Counted from the stretch's first letter, positions 39,586 through 49,158 are shown. The stretch is DNA of 63,435 nucleotides from Halanaerobiales bacterium (GCA_023128035.1 JAGMES010000009.1:1-63435), one strand, 5' to 3'. Notes: generated by a model not told the origin, from the sequence alone. Translations and numbers: made by a program.

Positions 39586-40737
39586 CTAAAATTCATTTTC
39601 TTTCAAAGTAGTTATAATCAGATCAGCAACACGTTCAACCGCTCCAGTTTGACCTAATAACTGGCGAACTCTGCTTAATTCCATCTTGATTTCAGCCATC
39701 TTTGACGAATTTTCAAGAATTTCTATGGCAGCTTGAGCTAAATTAGTTGAAGTTACTTCTTTTTGTAAAAATTCCGGAACAATCTGCTTGCTTGCAATAA
39801 TATTAGGTAACCCGGCAAATTGAACCTTTGCCATAAGTCTACCCAACAAATATGTACTCCTTGAAGTCTGATAAGCAATTACCATAGGCGTTCCAAAACA
39901 TGCGGCTTCCAAAGTAGCCGTCCCTGATGCCACTAAAATCAATTCAGCATTATCCATTACTTCATATGATTGGCCTTCAGTAAAAATCAATGGTAAATCC
40001 TCAATGTGATCTTTCCCCATAGAATATATTATTTCTTTAAATTGAGGTGAGGCTAAAGGCATCAAAAAAATTGCTTTAGGAAACTTCTCCACAATCCTTC
40101 GAGCTGCTCCTAACATTGAAGGCAAAAGGGAGATAATCTCACCACGACGGCTTCCAGGCAACAAACCGATGATCAGATCATCTTCCTTTAATCCATATAA
40201 ATTTCGGAATTCATCATGAGATAATGATGATGACACAAAATCTAATAATGGATGCCCAACAAAGGTGACCTCAGCATCATTTTTTTCATAAATTTCAGCT
40301 TCCATTGGAAAAACAGCAGCAATTTTTGCTCCCCATTTAGCCATCTTTCGAGCACGCCATTCACCCCATACCCATGCAGAAGGGCTAAAGTAATTAACTA
40401 TTGGTATACCTTTTTTATGACCAATTTTAGCCATCTTCATATTAAATCCAGAATAGTCTACCAAAAATAGTAGATCTGGTTTTTCTTTATCTATAATATC
40501 TGATAACATATCGATCAATCGATTAAATTTTCGTAAATGTTTCAATGCTTCAACAAAACCAATTGTGCTAAATTGAGTCGGATCATAGCAAATATCCACA
40601 CCAGCTTTGCGCATCTCTTCTCCGCCCATTCCAATAAAGGTTACATCCTGCTCTTTTTGCTGTAAAGCTTTAATTACCCGGGCAGCCTGCATATCTCCAG
40701 ATACTTCACCGGCCACTACCATAATCTTTTTTGTCAT
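39586..40737 (-). CDS. lpxB: Lipid-A-disaccharide synthase
   Basis: GT19 enzyme joining UDP-2,3-diacylglucosamine and lipid X. 383 aa from ATG 40737 (after AGGTGAACTC). Motifs: VVAGEVSGDMQAARVI, SPSAWVWGEWRARKM, VGHPLLDF, GLLPGSRRGEI, and LVASGTATLEAACFGTPMVIAY. All match classical LpxB. It overlaps nothing and lies 7 bp after lpxI. Confidence 0.95.
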   Translation of the reverse strand: MTKKIMVVAGEVSGDMQAARVIKALQQKEQDVTFIGMGGEEMRKAGVDICYDPTQFSTIGFVEALKHLRKFNRLIDMLSDIIDKEKPDLLFLVDYSGFNMKMAKIGHKKGIPIVNYFSPSAWVWGEWRARKMAKWGAKIAAVFPMEAEIYEKNDAEVTFVGHPLLDFVSSSLSHDEFRNLYGLKEDDLIIGLLPGSRRGEIISLLPSMLGAARRIVEKFPKAIFLMPLASPQFKEIIYSMGKDHIEDLPLIFTEGQSYEVMDNAELILVASGTATLEAACFGTPMVIAYQTSRSTYLLGRLMAKVQFAGLPNIIASKQIVPEFLQKEVTSTNLAQAAIEILENSSKMAEIKMELSRVRQLLGQTGAVERVADLIITTLKENEF

Positions 40738-40744
40738 CACGAGT

Positions 40745-41554
40745 TCACCTCATCGCATATACAACGATTCCATTTTCTTTAGCCAGTTTTAAAACTTCAT
40801 CCTGTTGGATAAAAAAAGTTTGATCAGCCTCGACAACAAGACCTTTTGCTCCCACTTGAACCAGATTTTTCATTGTAGTAAGACCTATAGTAGGAATATC
40901 AAAACGATAATCTTGTTGTGGTTTGCTTACTTTACAAACCACAACTTCATGAGCTAAATCTCCACTTCTTAATATCGCCTGATCTGTTCCCTCAATCGCT
41001 TCCACTGCAATGACGGCTTTATCTTTGACCACAACAGTTTGCCCGATATCTAACCGACCAATCTCCTTCGCCATCTTAAAACCAAATTTCATATCTTCAA
41101 TAAGATTATCTGTCAATTCTAATTCTGGGATTAATGAACCCTCTTGAGCAAGAAAAGAATCCATATAAGTTGTCTGGTTAATAAATTCAATCCCTTCCTG
41201 AGTAAACTCCTCAACTAAAGCTAATAAAATTGCATCATCATTTCTCTCTTTTAAATTAGCTAAAAGATTCATTAGTCGCTGATCTATTTTAAGCCCTTGA
41301 TAAAGCTGAGTTTTTTGGACTTTTCCCATCATCACAGCCTGAGTAATCTGTTCATTTTTTAAAGTTTTAATAATCTGATTTAGTTGTCCCACACTTATCG
41401 AAAAATAAGAGTCTGAATACTTCTTCAAAACTTCTTCTTCCGTATCAGAGGTTATGCCAATCGTCACTAACTGAACTCCCTGTTCTTTAGTGGCCTGTGC
41501 CCAAACAACAGGCAACATTCCTTCACCAGCTATTAATCCAATCCTTTTCATCAT
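40745..41554 (-). CDS. lpxI: UDP-2,3-diacylglucosamine pyrophosphatase LpxI
   Basis: DUF1009 family enzyme (269 aa) cleaving UDP-2,3-diacyl-GlcN to lipid X, replacing LpxH. The N-terminus IGLIAGEGMLPVVWA and the C-terminal DIPTIGLTTMKNLVQVGAKGL with a conserved polar active-site region are diagnostic. It lies between lpxA and lpxB, the usual place outside proteobacteria with LpxH. Confidence 0.95.
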   Translation of the reverse strand: MMKRIGLIAGEGMLPVVWAQATKEQGVQLVTIGITSDTEEEVLKKYSDSYFSISVGQLNQIIKTLKNEQITQAVMMGKVQKTQLYQGLKIDQRLMNLLANLKERNDDAILLALVEEFTQEGIEFINQTTYMDSFLAQEGSLIPELELTDNLIEDMKFGFKMAKEIGRLDIGQTVVVKDKAVIAVEAIEGTDQAILRSGDLAHEVVVCKVSKPQQDYRFDIPTIGLTTMKNLVQVGAKGLVVEADQTFFIQQDEVLKLAKENGIVVYAMR

Positions 41555-41563
41555 AAACCTCTC

Positions 41564-42379
41564 CTAACGGACAATACCTCTAGTAGCATTTCTTAAGAAA
41601 CTCAAAAAATGTTCAATATAAGGACTGGTCTTCAGTTCCTGATCCATCTTTTCTATAGCTTGAGAAATATTTAAATTCGTACGATATAGAATTTTATAGG
41701 CTCTTTTAACTTCCTGTCTGACTTCTGGGGTCACACCCTTTCTGCGCATACCAACTACATTAATACCTGCTACCTTGGCAGGATGTCCATCAACAATCAC
41801 ATAAGGTGGAACATCTTTTACTACTTTTGTATGAGCACCAACCATCGCCATCTTACCAATACGCACAAATTGATGAATTGCGGTTAAACCAGCAATCACA
41901 GCAGAATCTTCAACAATCACATGACCTGCTAAATTAGCAGCATTTGACATGACAATATGATTACTCAATTGACAATCATGAGCAATATGACAATAAGCCA
42001 TAATTAGATTATCATTACCAATCCGAGTTTCACCTCCACCACCTTCAGTGCCAAGGTTAATTGTCACATATTCTCGAATGGTATTATTATCGCCAATAAA
42101 AAGATAACTCTTTTCACCATGATATTTTTTATCCTGAGGTTCCAATCCAATAGACGCCCCAGGATAAATTGAATTGTTGCAACCGATCTTAGTCCAACCA
42201 TCTATAACAACATGAGGGCCAATTTTTGTATTCGGACCAATTTCTACATTTGGGCCAATAATTGTATAAGGCCCAATCTCTACATCTTTTGCTAATTTAG
42301 CACCCGGATGAATAATTGCCGTTTCATGAATTTTAGCTATATGAAGAATTTTCTCTCTCGCCTGTACTGCTTTCGCCAT
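41564..42379 (-). CDS. lpxA: UDP-N-acetylglucosamine acyltransferase
   Basis: First enzyme of lipid A synthesis. 271 aa; left-handed beta-helix with hexapeptides (IGPYTIIGPNVEIGPNTKIG) and the catalytic His in MAYCHIAHDCQLSNH; C-terminal helical domain SPYIEHFLSFL. It has a 13-residue N-terminal extension before IAKIHETAIIHPGA. Start ATG follows GGGGGAACAAAA. Confidence 0.96.
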   Translation of the reverse strand: MAKAVQAREKILHIAKIHETAIIHPGAKLAKDVEIGPYTIIGPNVEIGPNTKIGPHVVIDGWTKIGCNNSIYPGASIGLEPQDKKYHGEKSYLFIGDNNTIREYVTINLGTEGGGGETRIGNDNLIMAYCHIAHDCQLSNHIVMSNAANLAGHVIVEDSAVIAGLTAIHQFVRIGKMAMVGAHTKVVKDVPPYVIVDGHPAKVAGINVVGMRRKGVTPEVRQEVKRAYKILYRTNLNISQAIEKMDQELKTSPYIEHFLSFLRNATRGIVR

Positions 42380-42399
42380 TTTTGTTCCCCCTCATTTTG

Positions 42400-42828
42400 T
42401 TAGCCTTCCACTATTGTAAACATTAATTCTCCTTCAGCAACAACATCACCATTTACCAAAGCCTTACATTTAACTTTTGCCATCTTTCTTCTAAATTTAA
42501 TCATCTCAGATTCAATTCGCAGTTGGTCACCAGCCGTAACAGGTTTACGAAATCTAACATTATCAATTCCTGCAAAATAGGGTATTTTATTCTTAGCATT
42601 TTCACTATCCAATAACATAAAACCACTAATTTGTGCCATTGCTTCTACAATTAAAACTCCAGGCATAACTGGATGTCCTGGATAATGCCCTTGAAAAAAT
42701 GGCTCATTTATGGTTACATTCTTAATGCCTACTACTCGAACTTCTTTTTCCACTTCTAAAATTCGGTCAACTAATAAAAAAGGATACCTATGTGGCAGAA
42801 TTTCTAAAATATTCTTAATATCTAACAT
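42400..42828 (-). CDS. fabZ: 3-hydroxyacyl-ACP dehydratase FabZ
   Basis: Dehydrates beta-hydroxyacyl-ACP; competes with LpxA for the hydroxyacyl chain, which is why it lies in lpx operons. 142 aa, hot-dog fold; catalytic His in GHYPGHPVMPGVL and Glu in VEAMAQISG. Start ATG follows AGGGGGTAAACGA. Confidence 0.96.
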   Translation of the reverse strand: MLDIKNILEILPHRYPFLLVDRILEVEKEVRVVGIKNVTINEPFFQGHYPGHPVMPGVLIVEAMAQISGFMLLDSENAKNKIPYFAGIDNVRFRKPVTAGDQLRIESEMIKFRRKMAKVKCKALVNGDVVAEGELMFTIVEG

Positions 42829-42832
42829 TCGT

Positions 42833-43675
42833 TTACCCCCTATTTTGTGAAAAAATCAATTGTGATAGATTAGCATTTAAACTATGACCTGACTTGATGC
42901 CAATAAAATGTCCTTGAACACGACCATTTACTGCTAAATCTCCTACCATATCTAAAATTTTATGTCTTACAAATTCATTAGAAAACCTTAAAGAATTTAT
43001 TATTTTATCATCACCAATTAAAACTGCATTCTCTAAACTTCCACCAAGAGCAAGACCTCGCTTATGGAGAGTTTCCACTTCTCTTTGAAATCCAAAAGTC
43101 CGAGCTGATGCAATCTCTTTTTCAAATATTTCATTAGTAATCATATAATCTGCATACTGAGTACCAATTACTTGATGTGTATATGACAAAGTATAACTAA
43201 TCCTAAATCCGTCATATGGTAATGCAACCAAAGTTGCATCATTTTCTTTAACAAATAATGGTTCTCTAATTTGAAGCATTTTTATAGAACCTTCTTGTTC
43301 TACTATGCCTCCACCTTTTAACAAATTCATAAAAACAATAGCACTACCATCTGTAACGGGGGGTTCTTCCGAATCGATCTCAATCTCTAAATTATCAATA
43401 CCTGTCATTGAGATAGCAGCCATTAAATGCTCAATAGTATGAATAACTAGATTACTTTCTATTGAACCAATTGAAGTACATCTTTTGGTTGAAATAATAT
43501 TATTAGGTGTTACTTTGATAATTGGTTGACCGGGTAAATCAATTCGTCGAAAACTAATTCCTGTATTTAAAGAAGCAGGACGACAGGTGATTGTCACATC
43601 CTTCCCTGTATGCAACGAAATTCCTGTATAGCTAACAGGTTTGACCAGTGTTTGCTGTATCTTTGCTTGTTCCAC
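42833..43675 (-). CDS. lpxC: UDP-3-O-acyl-N-acetylglucosamine deacetylase
   Basis: Zn amidase, the committed step of lipid A synthesis. 280 aa, the two-domain LpxC form, not the LpxC-FabZ fusion. Zinc ligands are in HTIEHLMAA and FVRHKILDMVGDLAV; the N-terminal VSYTGISLHTGKDV and DGSAIVF are also typical. Start GTG 43675 follows AAGGGGGAAAAGCC. No lpxD is found in the window although it is needed. Confidence 0.95.
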   Translation of the reverse strand: MEQAKIQQTLVKPVSYTGISLHTGKDVTITCRPASLNTGISFRRIDLPGQPIIKVTPNNIISTKRCTSIGSIESNLVIHTIEHLMAAISMTGIDNLEIEIDSEEPPVTDGSAIVFMNLLKGGGIVEQEGSIKMLQIREPLFVKENDATLVALPYDGFRISYTLSYTHQVIGTQYADYMITNEIFEKEIASARTFGFQREVETLHKRGLALGGSLENAVLIGDDKIINSLRFSNEFVRHKILDMVGDLAVNGRVQGHFIGIKSGHSLNANLSQLIFSQNRG

Positions 43676-43785
43676 GGCTTTTCCCCCTTACTCTCTTCCG
43701 GTAGGATATCATACTAATATTCAATAAATTTATACATTGTTCCTGCTAAAGTTTCCATTTTTTTAAGAGATTTTAAATTTAATAA

Positions 43786-44517
43786 TTAATGATATTCAAT
43801 CATTTCTTTATATCGTCTACCAACCCAAGATTGAGGATTTTTAAAAATTATTTCTGGTCTCCCTTCCTCAACAATCACACCTTGATCCATCAAGACAATT
43901 CTATCTGCAACACGACGAGCAAAAGCAACTTCGTGAGTTACAATAACCAATGATTTACCCCGCTGCCGAGTTAGATCTTCCATAACTTTTAATACTTCAC
44001 CAACTAAGATTGGATCAAGAGAGGCCGTAGGTTCATCCATCAAAACCAAATCCGGGTCTAAAGCTAATGCACGCGCTATGGCAACCCTTTGCATCTGGCC
44101 TCCACTTAAATCTGCTGGACGATAATGAGCAAAATCAGTTAGATCAACCTGTTCCAAAACTTTCATTGCTCTTGCTTCTGCCATTGTTCGTTCCCAGCCC
44201 CATTTGATCAAACCCAGCATAACATTTTCCATAACCGTTAAGCGATGGATTAGATTGAAATTTTGAAAAACAAAACCAATATCTTTTCTAAGGTTCAAAA
44301 GATCTTTTTCCTTCAACTCATGGATAGGATTCCCTTTGAAAATAATCTCTCCAAAATCTGGCTCTGTCAATCGATTTATACAACGGATCAGAGTGGATTT
44401 TCCACATCCACTCGGACCCATGATAACTACTGTTTCTCCGGTTTTAACCATGAGATGAATTCCTTTTAAAACTTCAAGAGAGCCATAAGATTTTTTTACA
44501 TTTATAATTTCAAGCAT
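43786..44517 (-). CDS. ABC transporter ATPase (GlnQ-like sequence)
   Basis: A 243-aa ABC ATPase: Walker A GPSGCGKST, Q-loop VFQNFNLIHRLTV, signature LSGGQMQR, Walker B LVLMDEPTASLDP, switch VTHEVAFARRV. By sequence it resembles polar amino-acid transport ATPases, but no matching permease or binding protein is nearby. Its upstream neighbour (62 bp) is an 826-aa membrane coiled-coil protein, and lpxC follows 110 bp later. Start ATG 44517 follows GAGTGTGGTGAAAAG. Confidence 0.85.
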   Translation of the reverse strand: MLEIINVKKSYGSLEVLKGIHLMVKTGETVVIMGPSGCGKSTLIRCINRLTEPDFGEIIFKGNPIHELKEKDLLNLRKDIGFVFQNFNLIHRLTVMENVMLGLIKWGWERTMAEARAMKVLEQVDLTDFAHYRPADLSGGQMQRVAIARALALDPDLVLMDEPTASLDPILVGEVLKVMEDLTRQRGKSLVIVTHEVAFARRVADRIVLMDQGVIVEEGRPEIIFKNPQSWVGRRYKEMIEYH

Positions 44518-44579
44518 CTTTTCACCACACTCTCTTTTGATCACTATACAAATATATTTTCCAGTTTATCTAAATTCGA

Positions 44580-47060
44580 TTATTTAAAAATCAAATTTCT
44601 TCGATTTAATATCATTAAAACTCCTGGTTTACCTGCTGGAATAACAATTTCACGCAAAATCTCGGTCAAATTAAGTCCTAAAGCCTCTCCAGCCATATAT
44701 TCTTTTTTATCAATTGGATTAATCTTATCCGTTACCAGAGCAATAATCAGCCCTAAAATCCCACCAATCCAAGCACCTGGATGACTTTCTACATAAGGAA
44801 GTTGGCCATTTGTCAATCGAAAGATCAGTTCAAGAGTCAAACTTCCCATTACAATACCGAAAAGAATCTCTGAATTCAAGACTTTGATCACAAAAGACTG
44901 ATTTTTCTTCTTACGGAGATCTTTAACCACAGCTAAAACTCCAGATAAATCCAGCATTAGAACCAACATCATTACTACAACTGCAACCATAGCAGTAATC
45001 GTTTCTTTTATTTCAGAAATAATTCGTAAAAATTCACCTCGAACATTAGGTTGGATTATTCCTGAATCCATGTTGAATACAGAAATTGTTGGTTCACCTA
45101 CTATCTCCATAACAAATAATTTAGTATTTTTGATATTTAAATCTTTAGGAACCGAAATTAAAATCTGTTCTCCTGGAATAATCTCACCCGTCATATACTT
45201 ATCAATCAATTTAATTGTTCGAGTTACTTCTTCATCTCTTAGTTTTGGCAAAGTATCACTAATATAACCCAATTCAGTGATAATTGCTGCAACATCTGAT
45301 TCTTGTACTTTCTGCAAACTCTCTTGAATACTATGAATCTCCTGATTCATCGTTTGATCATCTAACTGACCTAAATACTCTATAGTTGTCTCACTACTTG
45401 AGATAATTCGATCCAAAATATCTGTTACAGCATTGGTATCATTATTTAAAAGATTACCGCTAGAGACCATCTCCTGTAACTTTTCTAAGTCATAACGCCA
45501 ATCAGAGATTTTACTTAAAATCGGATTGTAGCTATTTAGTTTTGCTAAAATATCTCCTGTGTTGTTACGAAGTAATTCTTGCATTTTGTTCGCCATCTTA
45601 GATGCTTCATCTAGATTTTGAGCATAGCTATCACTAACACCGAAATCTTCTTTAAGAACATCAACCTGACCTTGGAATTGACCCAACTCATTGTCTAAAT
45701 TAACCAACTCTTTCTGAGCCCATTCTACTTTGGAAGTAATCTCTTCCGCTGTAATGACCACCGAAAGTATGCTGGTAACAAAATCTTGTATCTTCGTCAA
45801 CTCCATCTGACTTAAACTCTCTCTTACTTCTTCTACTTTACTCTGCCCTTCTTTCAACGCTTCCTGAACCCGGTTAATCTCTAACAAAGTGTCACTATAA
45901 ATTTCAAGAGCTGAAATAGCCTCACCAGTCATCCCATAAAGATGAGTAAAAATCTGATCAAGGTCAGGTAAAACCTTAGCAAGCTCATCAGCAGCATATT
46001 TCAACTCTTCACGTGGACTTTTTACATTTCCTTCTCCCAAGAACATAGCAACCTTCCCTTGAGAATTAATCTTATAAACTTCCTTAGATTGAATATCAGT
46101 CACGTTTCCTTCTAAAATCAATGCTTGAATCTCATCATCAGTGACATTGATCACCTGAAGTTTTAAATCCATCGGTGTTCTACTCTCACCCTCTTGAAGA
46201 TTAGAACGTCCTGGGCCAGGTATAATCAGATAATCATCAGTTCGAATAATAACTTCCTCTTCTTTTTTCACTGGAATTGTGACAACCGTCGCATATTGAA
46301 GCAAAAACTTTTTCATCTCCAACATAGTATTCACCAAATATTGTTGATCATCTACTTCATTTGTAGTCAAATTTTGCGCATAAGACAAGTTATATTTGTC
46401 CTTTAACTCAATCGCAAGTTTTTCACCCAGAGCAACAGTATCCACGGACGCATTATCGATTGGAAATCTAACCTGTAAGATTTGATACTGATCGAGGAAT
46501 TTTTTAACCTTCTCTGTCACCGCATCAATATCTTTAGCCGAATGAAGCATCATATCGATCCCAGAACGACTTACAGGATAGGTAAAATAAACACCATCCA
46601 TCATTGATAACTCTTGTTCAAACTCTTCTAATAGACCAGAAGGAATTCCCCTGATCGTTAGTCTAGGCTCTGTCATCACAGTAACTCCTACAAGACCTGT
46701 AACATTAGTAAAGTAATTATTCTTCTTCATAAAATGTTCACGTGTCTTATATTTGTCATCTAAGCGCACAAAAAAGTTAGTCTTACCAGCAACCGTAACA
46801 CCCTGTTCAACACTAGAGCCGGGTAATTTCACCCTAAGAATATCTCGAATCTGAGATAAAGCAGATTTTCGAACTTCACGGTTAACAGTCAAAAGGAGGT
46901 CAAACTCACCATAATTACCAATCAAGCCAGAAACCGTATTCCCAAAATAGTTATCCGCCATATAACCTGCTGCCATCGCTAATCCTGATCCCAAAATAAC
47001 TACAATCAAAAAATGGATAATCAAATCTTTACGAAAACCTGATCTTAATAAATACAGCAT
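44580..47060 (-). CDS. Large membrane coiled-coil protein, possible ABC permease partner
   Basis: Not recognised as a named family. The 826-aa protein has one helix near residues 15-34 (IHFLIVVILGSGLAMAAGYM), a large presumably extracytoplasmic region with mixed alpha/beta (35-370) and coiled coil (about 370-650), and at least three C-terminal helices (TAMVAVVVMMLVLMLDL; IVMGSLTLELIFRL; WIGGILGLIIALV) before a cytoplasmic tail. The one-helix/large-domain/three-helix plan recalls MacB/FtsX-type mechanotransmission permeases. Start ATG follows AAGGGAGGTAGCATCCG. Immediately followed by an ABC ATPase. Confidence 0.6.
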   Translation of the reverse strand: MLYLLRSGFRKDLIIHFLIVVILGSGLAMAAGYMADNYFGNTVSGLIGNYGEFDLLLTVNREVRKSALSQIRDILRVKLPGSSVEQGVTVAGKTNFFVRLDDKYKTREHFMKKNNYFTNVTGLVGVTVMTEPRLTIRGIPSGLLEEFEQELSMMDGVYFTYPVSRSGIDMMLHSAKDIDAVTEKVKKFLDQYQILQVRFPIDNASVDTVALGEKLAIELKDKYNLSYAQNLTTNEVDDQQYLVNTMLEMKKFLLQYATVVTIPVKKEEEVIIRTDDYLIIPGPGRSNLQEGESRTPMDLKLQVINVTDDEIQALILEGNVTDIQSKEVYKINSQGKVAMFLGEGNVKSPREELKYAADELAKVLPDLDQIFTHLYGMTGEAISALEIYSDTLLEINRVQEALKEGQSKVEEVRESLSQMELTKIQDFVTSILSVVITAEEITSKVEWAQKELVNLDNELGQFQGQVDVLKEDFGVSDSYAQNLDEASKMANKMQELLRNNTGDILAKLNSYNPILSKISDWRYDLEKLQEMVSSGNLLNNDTNAVTDILDRIISSSETTIEYLGQLDDQTMNQEIHSIQESLQKVQESDVAAIITELGYISDTLPKLRDEEVTRTIKLIDKYMTGEIIPGEQILISVPKDLNIKNTKLFVMEIVGEPTISVFNMDSGIIQPNVRGEFLRIISEIKETITAMVAVVVMMLVLMLDLSGVLAVVKDLRKKKNQSFVIKVLNSEILFGIVMGSLTLELIFRLTNGQLPYVESHPGAWIGGILGLIIALVTDKINPIDKKEYMAGEALGLNLTEILREIVIPAGKPGVLMILNRRNLIFK

Positions 47061-47224
47061 CGGATGCTACCTCCCTTTTTTCTATAATTAGTATAACACT
47101 TTTTTATTTAACAACATTTTCGGAAGGTTGAAATATCCCAACTTTTGCAAATAAGGATGAATTATCTTGATAGATTTATCTTTCAATGGAAATCAAATCT
47201 ACTTCCGAAAGTTGTTAGACTTAA

Positions 47225-47249
47225 GATGTAATAACGTAGTTATTACATC
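47225..47249. repeat. Perfect palindrome (11-bp arms)
   Basis: GATGTAATAAC, a 3-nt spacer GTA, then the exact reverse complement. It has no T run, so it is more like an operator or a recombination end than a terminator. It lies upstream of the 826-aa gene. Confidence 0.7.
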
Positions 47250-47382
47250 GACTTTGACAGTGAATAAGATTATAATTTGTAATTTGTGGTATAGAATTAT
47301 TGTTATTGACATTTCATTATAAAACGTCGCATTTAGTATATCATAGATTAGTAAGTAGGGGGGTGTAAGTTTATGGGAAAAG

Positions 47383-47410
47383 AAAAGCAACTACAGATGC
47401 AGTTGCTTTT
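47383..47410 (-). terminator. Rho-independent terminator
   Basis: A 10-bp stem (AAAAGCAACT and complement) with an 8-nt loop, followed on the minus strand by CTTTTC. It lies downstream of the disrupted ORF at 47435. Confidence 0.75.
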
Positions 47411-47434
47411 TAAATAATATTTCTTTATGAAAAA

Positions 47435-48292
47435 TTATCGATGTTTCCCTATATGAGCAATCAATATCTTACCATTCTCAATGTTTTCTTGACCTTGATG
47501 AAAATAAATTCAATCAAAACGAAACTTAGTATCACCTGATTTTGATAACTTAGTATGAGGCTCACATACTAAATCTACTACACTCCCATCGTGTGCAGTA
47601 AATGAAAATGTAAACCGCTTTTTTGCTGATTTAGAATCTCCTTCTAACGAAGACGCTATTTGATGCATTGATTTAAAAATACTTAAAACTTCAGCTAAAC
47701 CCTTACATCTATTTTCCTGAAAAAGTATTCCAAAAGAATCATTTAAAACAGAAAGATGAAATGATATCTCACTAATATATTTATGTAAAGGCGTACTCAA
47801 TGTCTTCAATGAATTTTTTATATTAGAATGAAAATACAAATTAGGAAAACAGTATTTAGCAGCATCCATAAACTCATCAGGTGTTCTAATATTTTTTAAA
47901 TAAAAACGATGTGATTTCTCCCATCCGTGGATATTTCTTACATGTAAATCTGAATCACTAGTAGCAAACATACTGATAAAAGCCTGTGGTTTAGTACAGA
48001 TTAGTTCATTAATTTCTTTTTTAATCTCTTCATATTCACTTGAAAATACTGTATTTGCCTGATCAATTAACTTAATTAACATTTTTCTTTCGCCTTTAAA
48101 ACTTGATTCTGAGGAATACATCCAGTCTGCTATTTTTACATTTTCTAAAAATTCAACACCATAAATATTACCATCTTTAAATATTTGATCTCCAAATTCG
48201 ACTATTAGATTCCGAATATTTTCAAGTTCAATTAATATTTCATATAATTCTTGATTTTCATCATTTCGGGTCACTAGCGTTGCATAAAACAT
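47435..48292 (-). pseudogene. Unrecognised hypothetical protein with a premature TGA
   Basis: A 260-codon ORF from ATG 48292 stops at TGA 47510-47512, but the same frame continues for 24 more codons (IYFHQGQENIENGKILIAHI then GKHR) to TAA at 47435. The natural reading is an Arg (CGA) changed to TGA, so the protein lost its C-terminus. I do not recognise the family; it is helical in the middle and has VVDLVCEPHTKLSK near the end. The terminator sits just past the outer stop, which supports the longer gene. Confidence 0.6.
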
Positions 48293-48312
48293 TTCATCCC
48301 GTTATTTAACGA

Positions 48313-48909
48313 CTAGTAATTATAATAATATAATAATTTTGCCAATCGATCTAGAACTAAATTATTCATTTGAGTTTTATCAGCAGGTTTAGCAGGAGTT
48401 ATAATGGCCTGATCTGGGATGAATCCATCATCACATAGGATTACTCGTTGATGCAACTTAATACCACTTTTGCTTGTTCTAAATTCAGCCCACCCATATT
48501 TAGATAAACACAAGCTGATTGTTGAAGCATCGATTAAATAAATCCTACCTAGTCCTTGTCTAAGTACATTGAAACCAATGTCAGAACTATATTTTTTAAT
48601 AATCCCCTGGAATAATGACTGAACAATATCGGTAGGTAAATCTCGCAACCTACGCGATAGCTACGCTGGACTAATTGATTCAAGAACGATTAGTTTTTTA
48701 TAATTATCATTATTTAGTTGATTGCTAATTTCACGCAATCCTTTGTGTTGATTTAACTGAGCAAAAATGAATAATTGGATCAGCTGTGTAGTTGTAAGTT
48801 TTTTAACATACTTGTCAACCTGGTTAGTCAGTAATGAGTCTAAAAATTTTTTCTGAAAAATAGGTTCAAACAGTTGATAAAATGTGGTTTTTGTAATATC
48901 TTTGTCCAT
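48313..48909 (-). pseudogene. IS4-family transposase remnant
   Basis: Two ORFs in one frame are parts of a single IS4-type transposase: an N-terminal DUF4372-like domain (LTTTQLIQLFIFAQLNQHKG) ending SISPA, an in-frame TAG at 48661-48663, and LSRRLRDLPTDIVQ leading to the catalytic-core start (IYLIDASTISLCL, holding the first Asp). The TAG replaces the usual CAG (Gln). The C-terminal half, with the last catalytic Glu, is missing after 48313. No clear terminal repeats were found. Confidence 0.85.
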
Positions 48910-49093
48910 GGGTAAGTTCTTTATTTTTAGAGATTCGGGCGAAGACTATCCTAACTCTAATTATAAGGAGTTTTTTATATTTCTTCAATCAAAATAATCA
49001 AATTTGGGTCTTGACAATTCAATAATTTTTTTATGCAACTATAGCAAAAGTTCTATTATTTTTTGTTATTTTAAGACATTTATAAATAAAAGG

Positions 49094-49122
49094 TTGACTA
49101 TCAAGCGAAGAAATGTTATTAT
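49094..49122 (+). promoter_or_regulatory. Sigma-A-like promoter
   Basis: TTGACT (49094-49099), a 17-bp spacer and TATTAT (49117-49122), 36 bp upstream of the 68-aa HTH gene. Confidence 0.75.
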
Positions 49123-49158
49123 AGTTGTGAATAGAACAACTTAAGGGAGGTTTTATTA

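Larger units (their letters stand above)
47061..47434. other. 374-bp intergenic region with palindromes
   Basis: Between the 826-aa gene and the disrupted ORF at 47435. It holds an extended -10 (TG-T-TATACT on the minus strand, about 47090-47098) suited to the 826-aa gene, a perfect 11-bp palindrome at 47225-47249 and the 47383-47410 terminator. Related GGAAG/CTTCC segments at about 47115-47128 and 47200-47215 form a further inverted repeat about 100 bp across. No credible gene seen. Confidence 0.5.

Noticed and set aside
43786..44517. Amino-acid (glutamine) uptake operon
   Set aside because: No permease or binding-protein gene is adjacent; the only partner is a large coiled-coil membrane protein.
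47199..47390. 63-codon minus-strand ORF
   Set aside because: It contains the palindrome and runs into a terminator; no ribosome-binding site.
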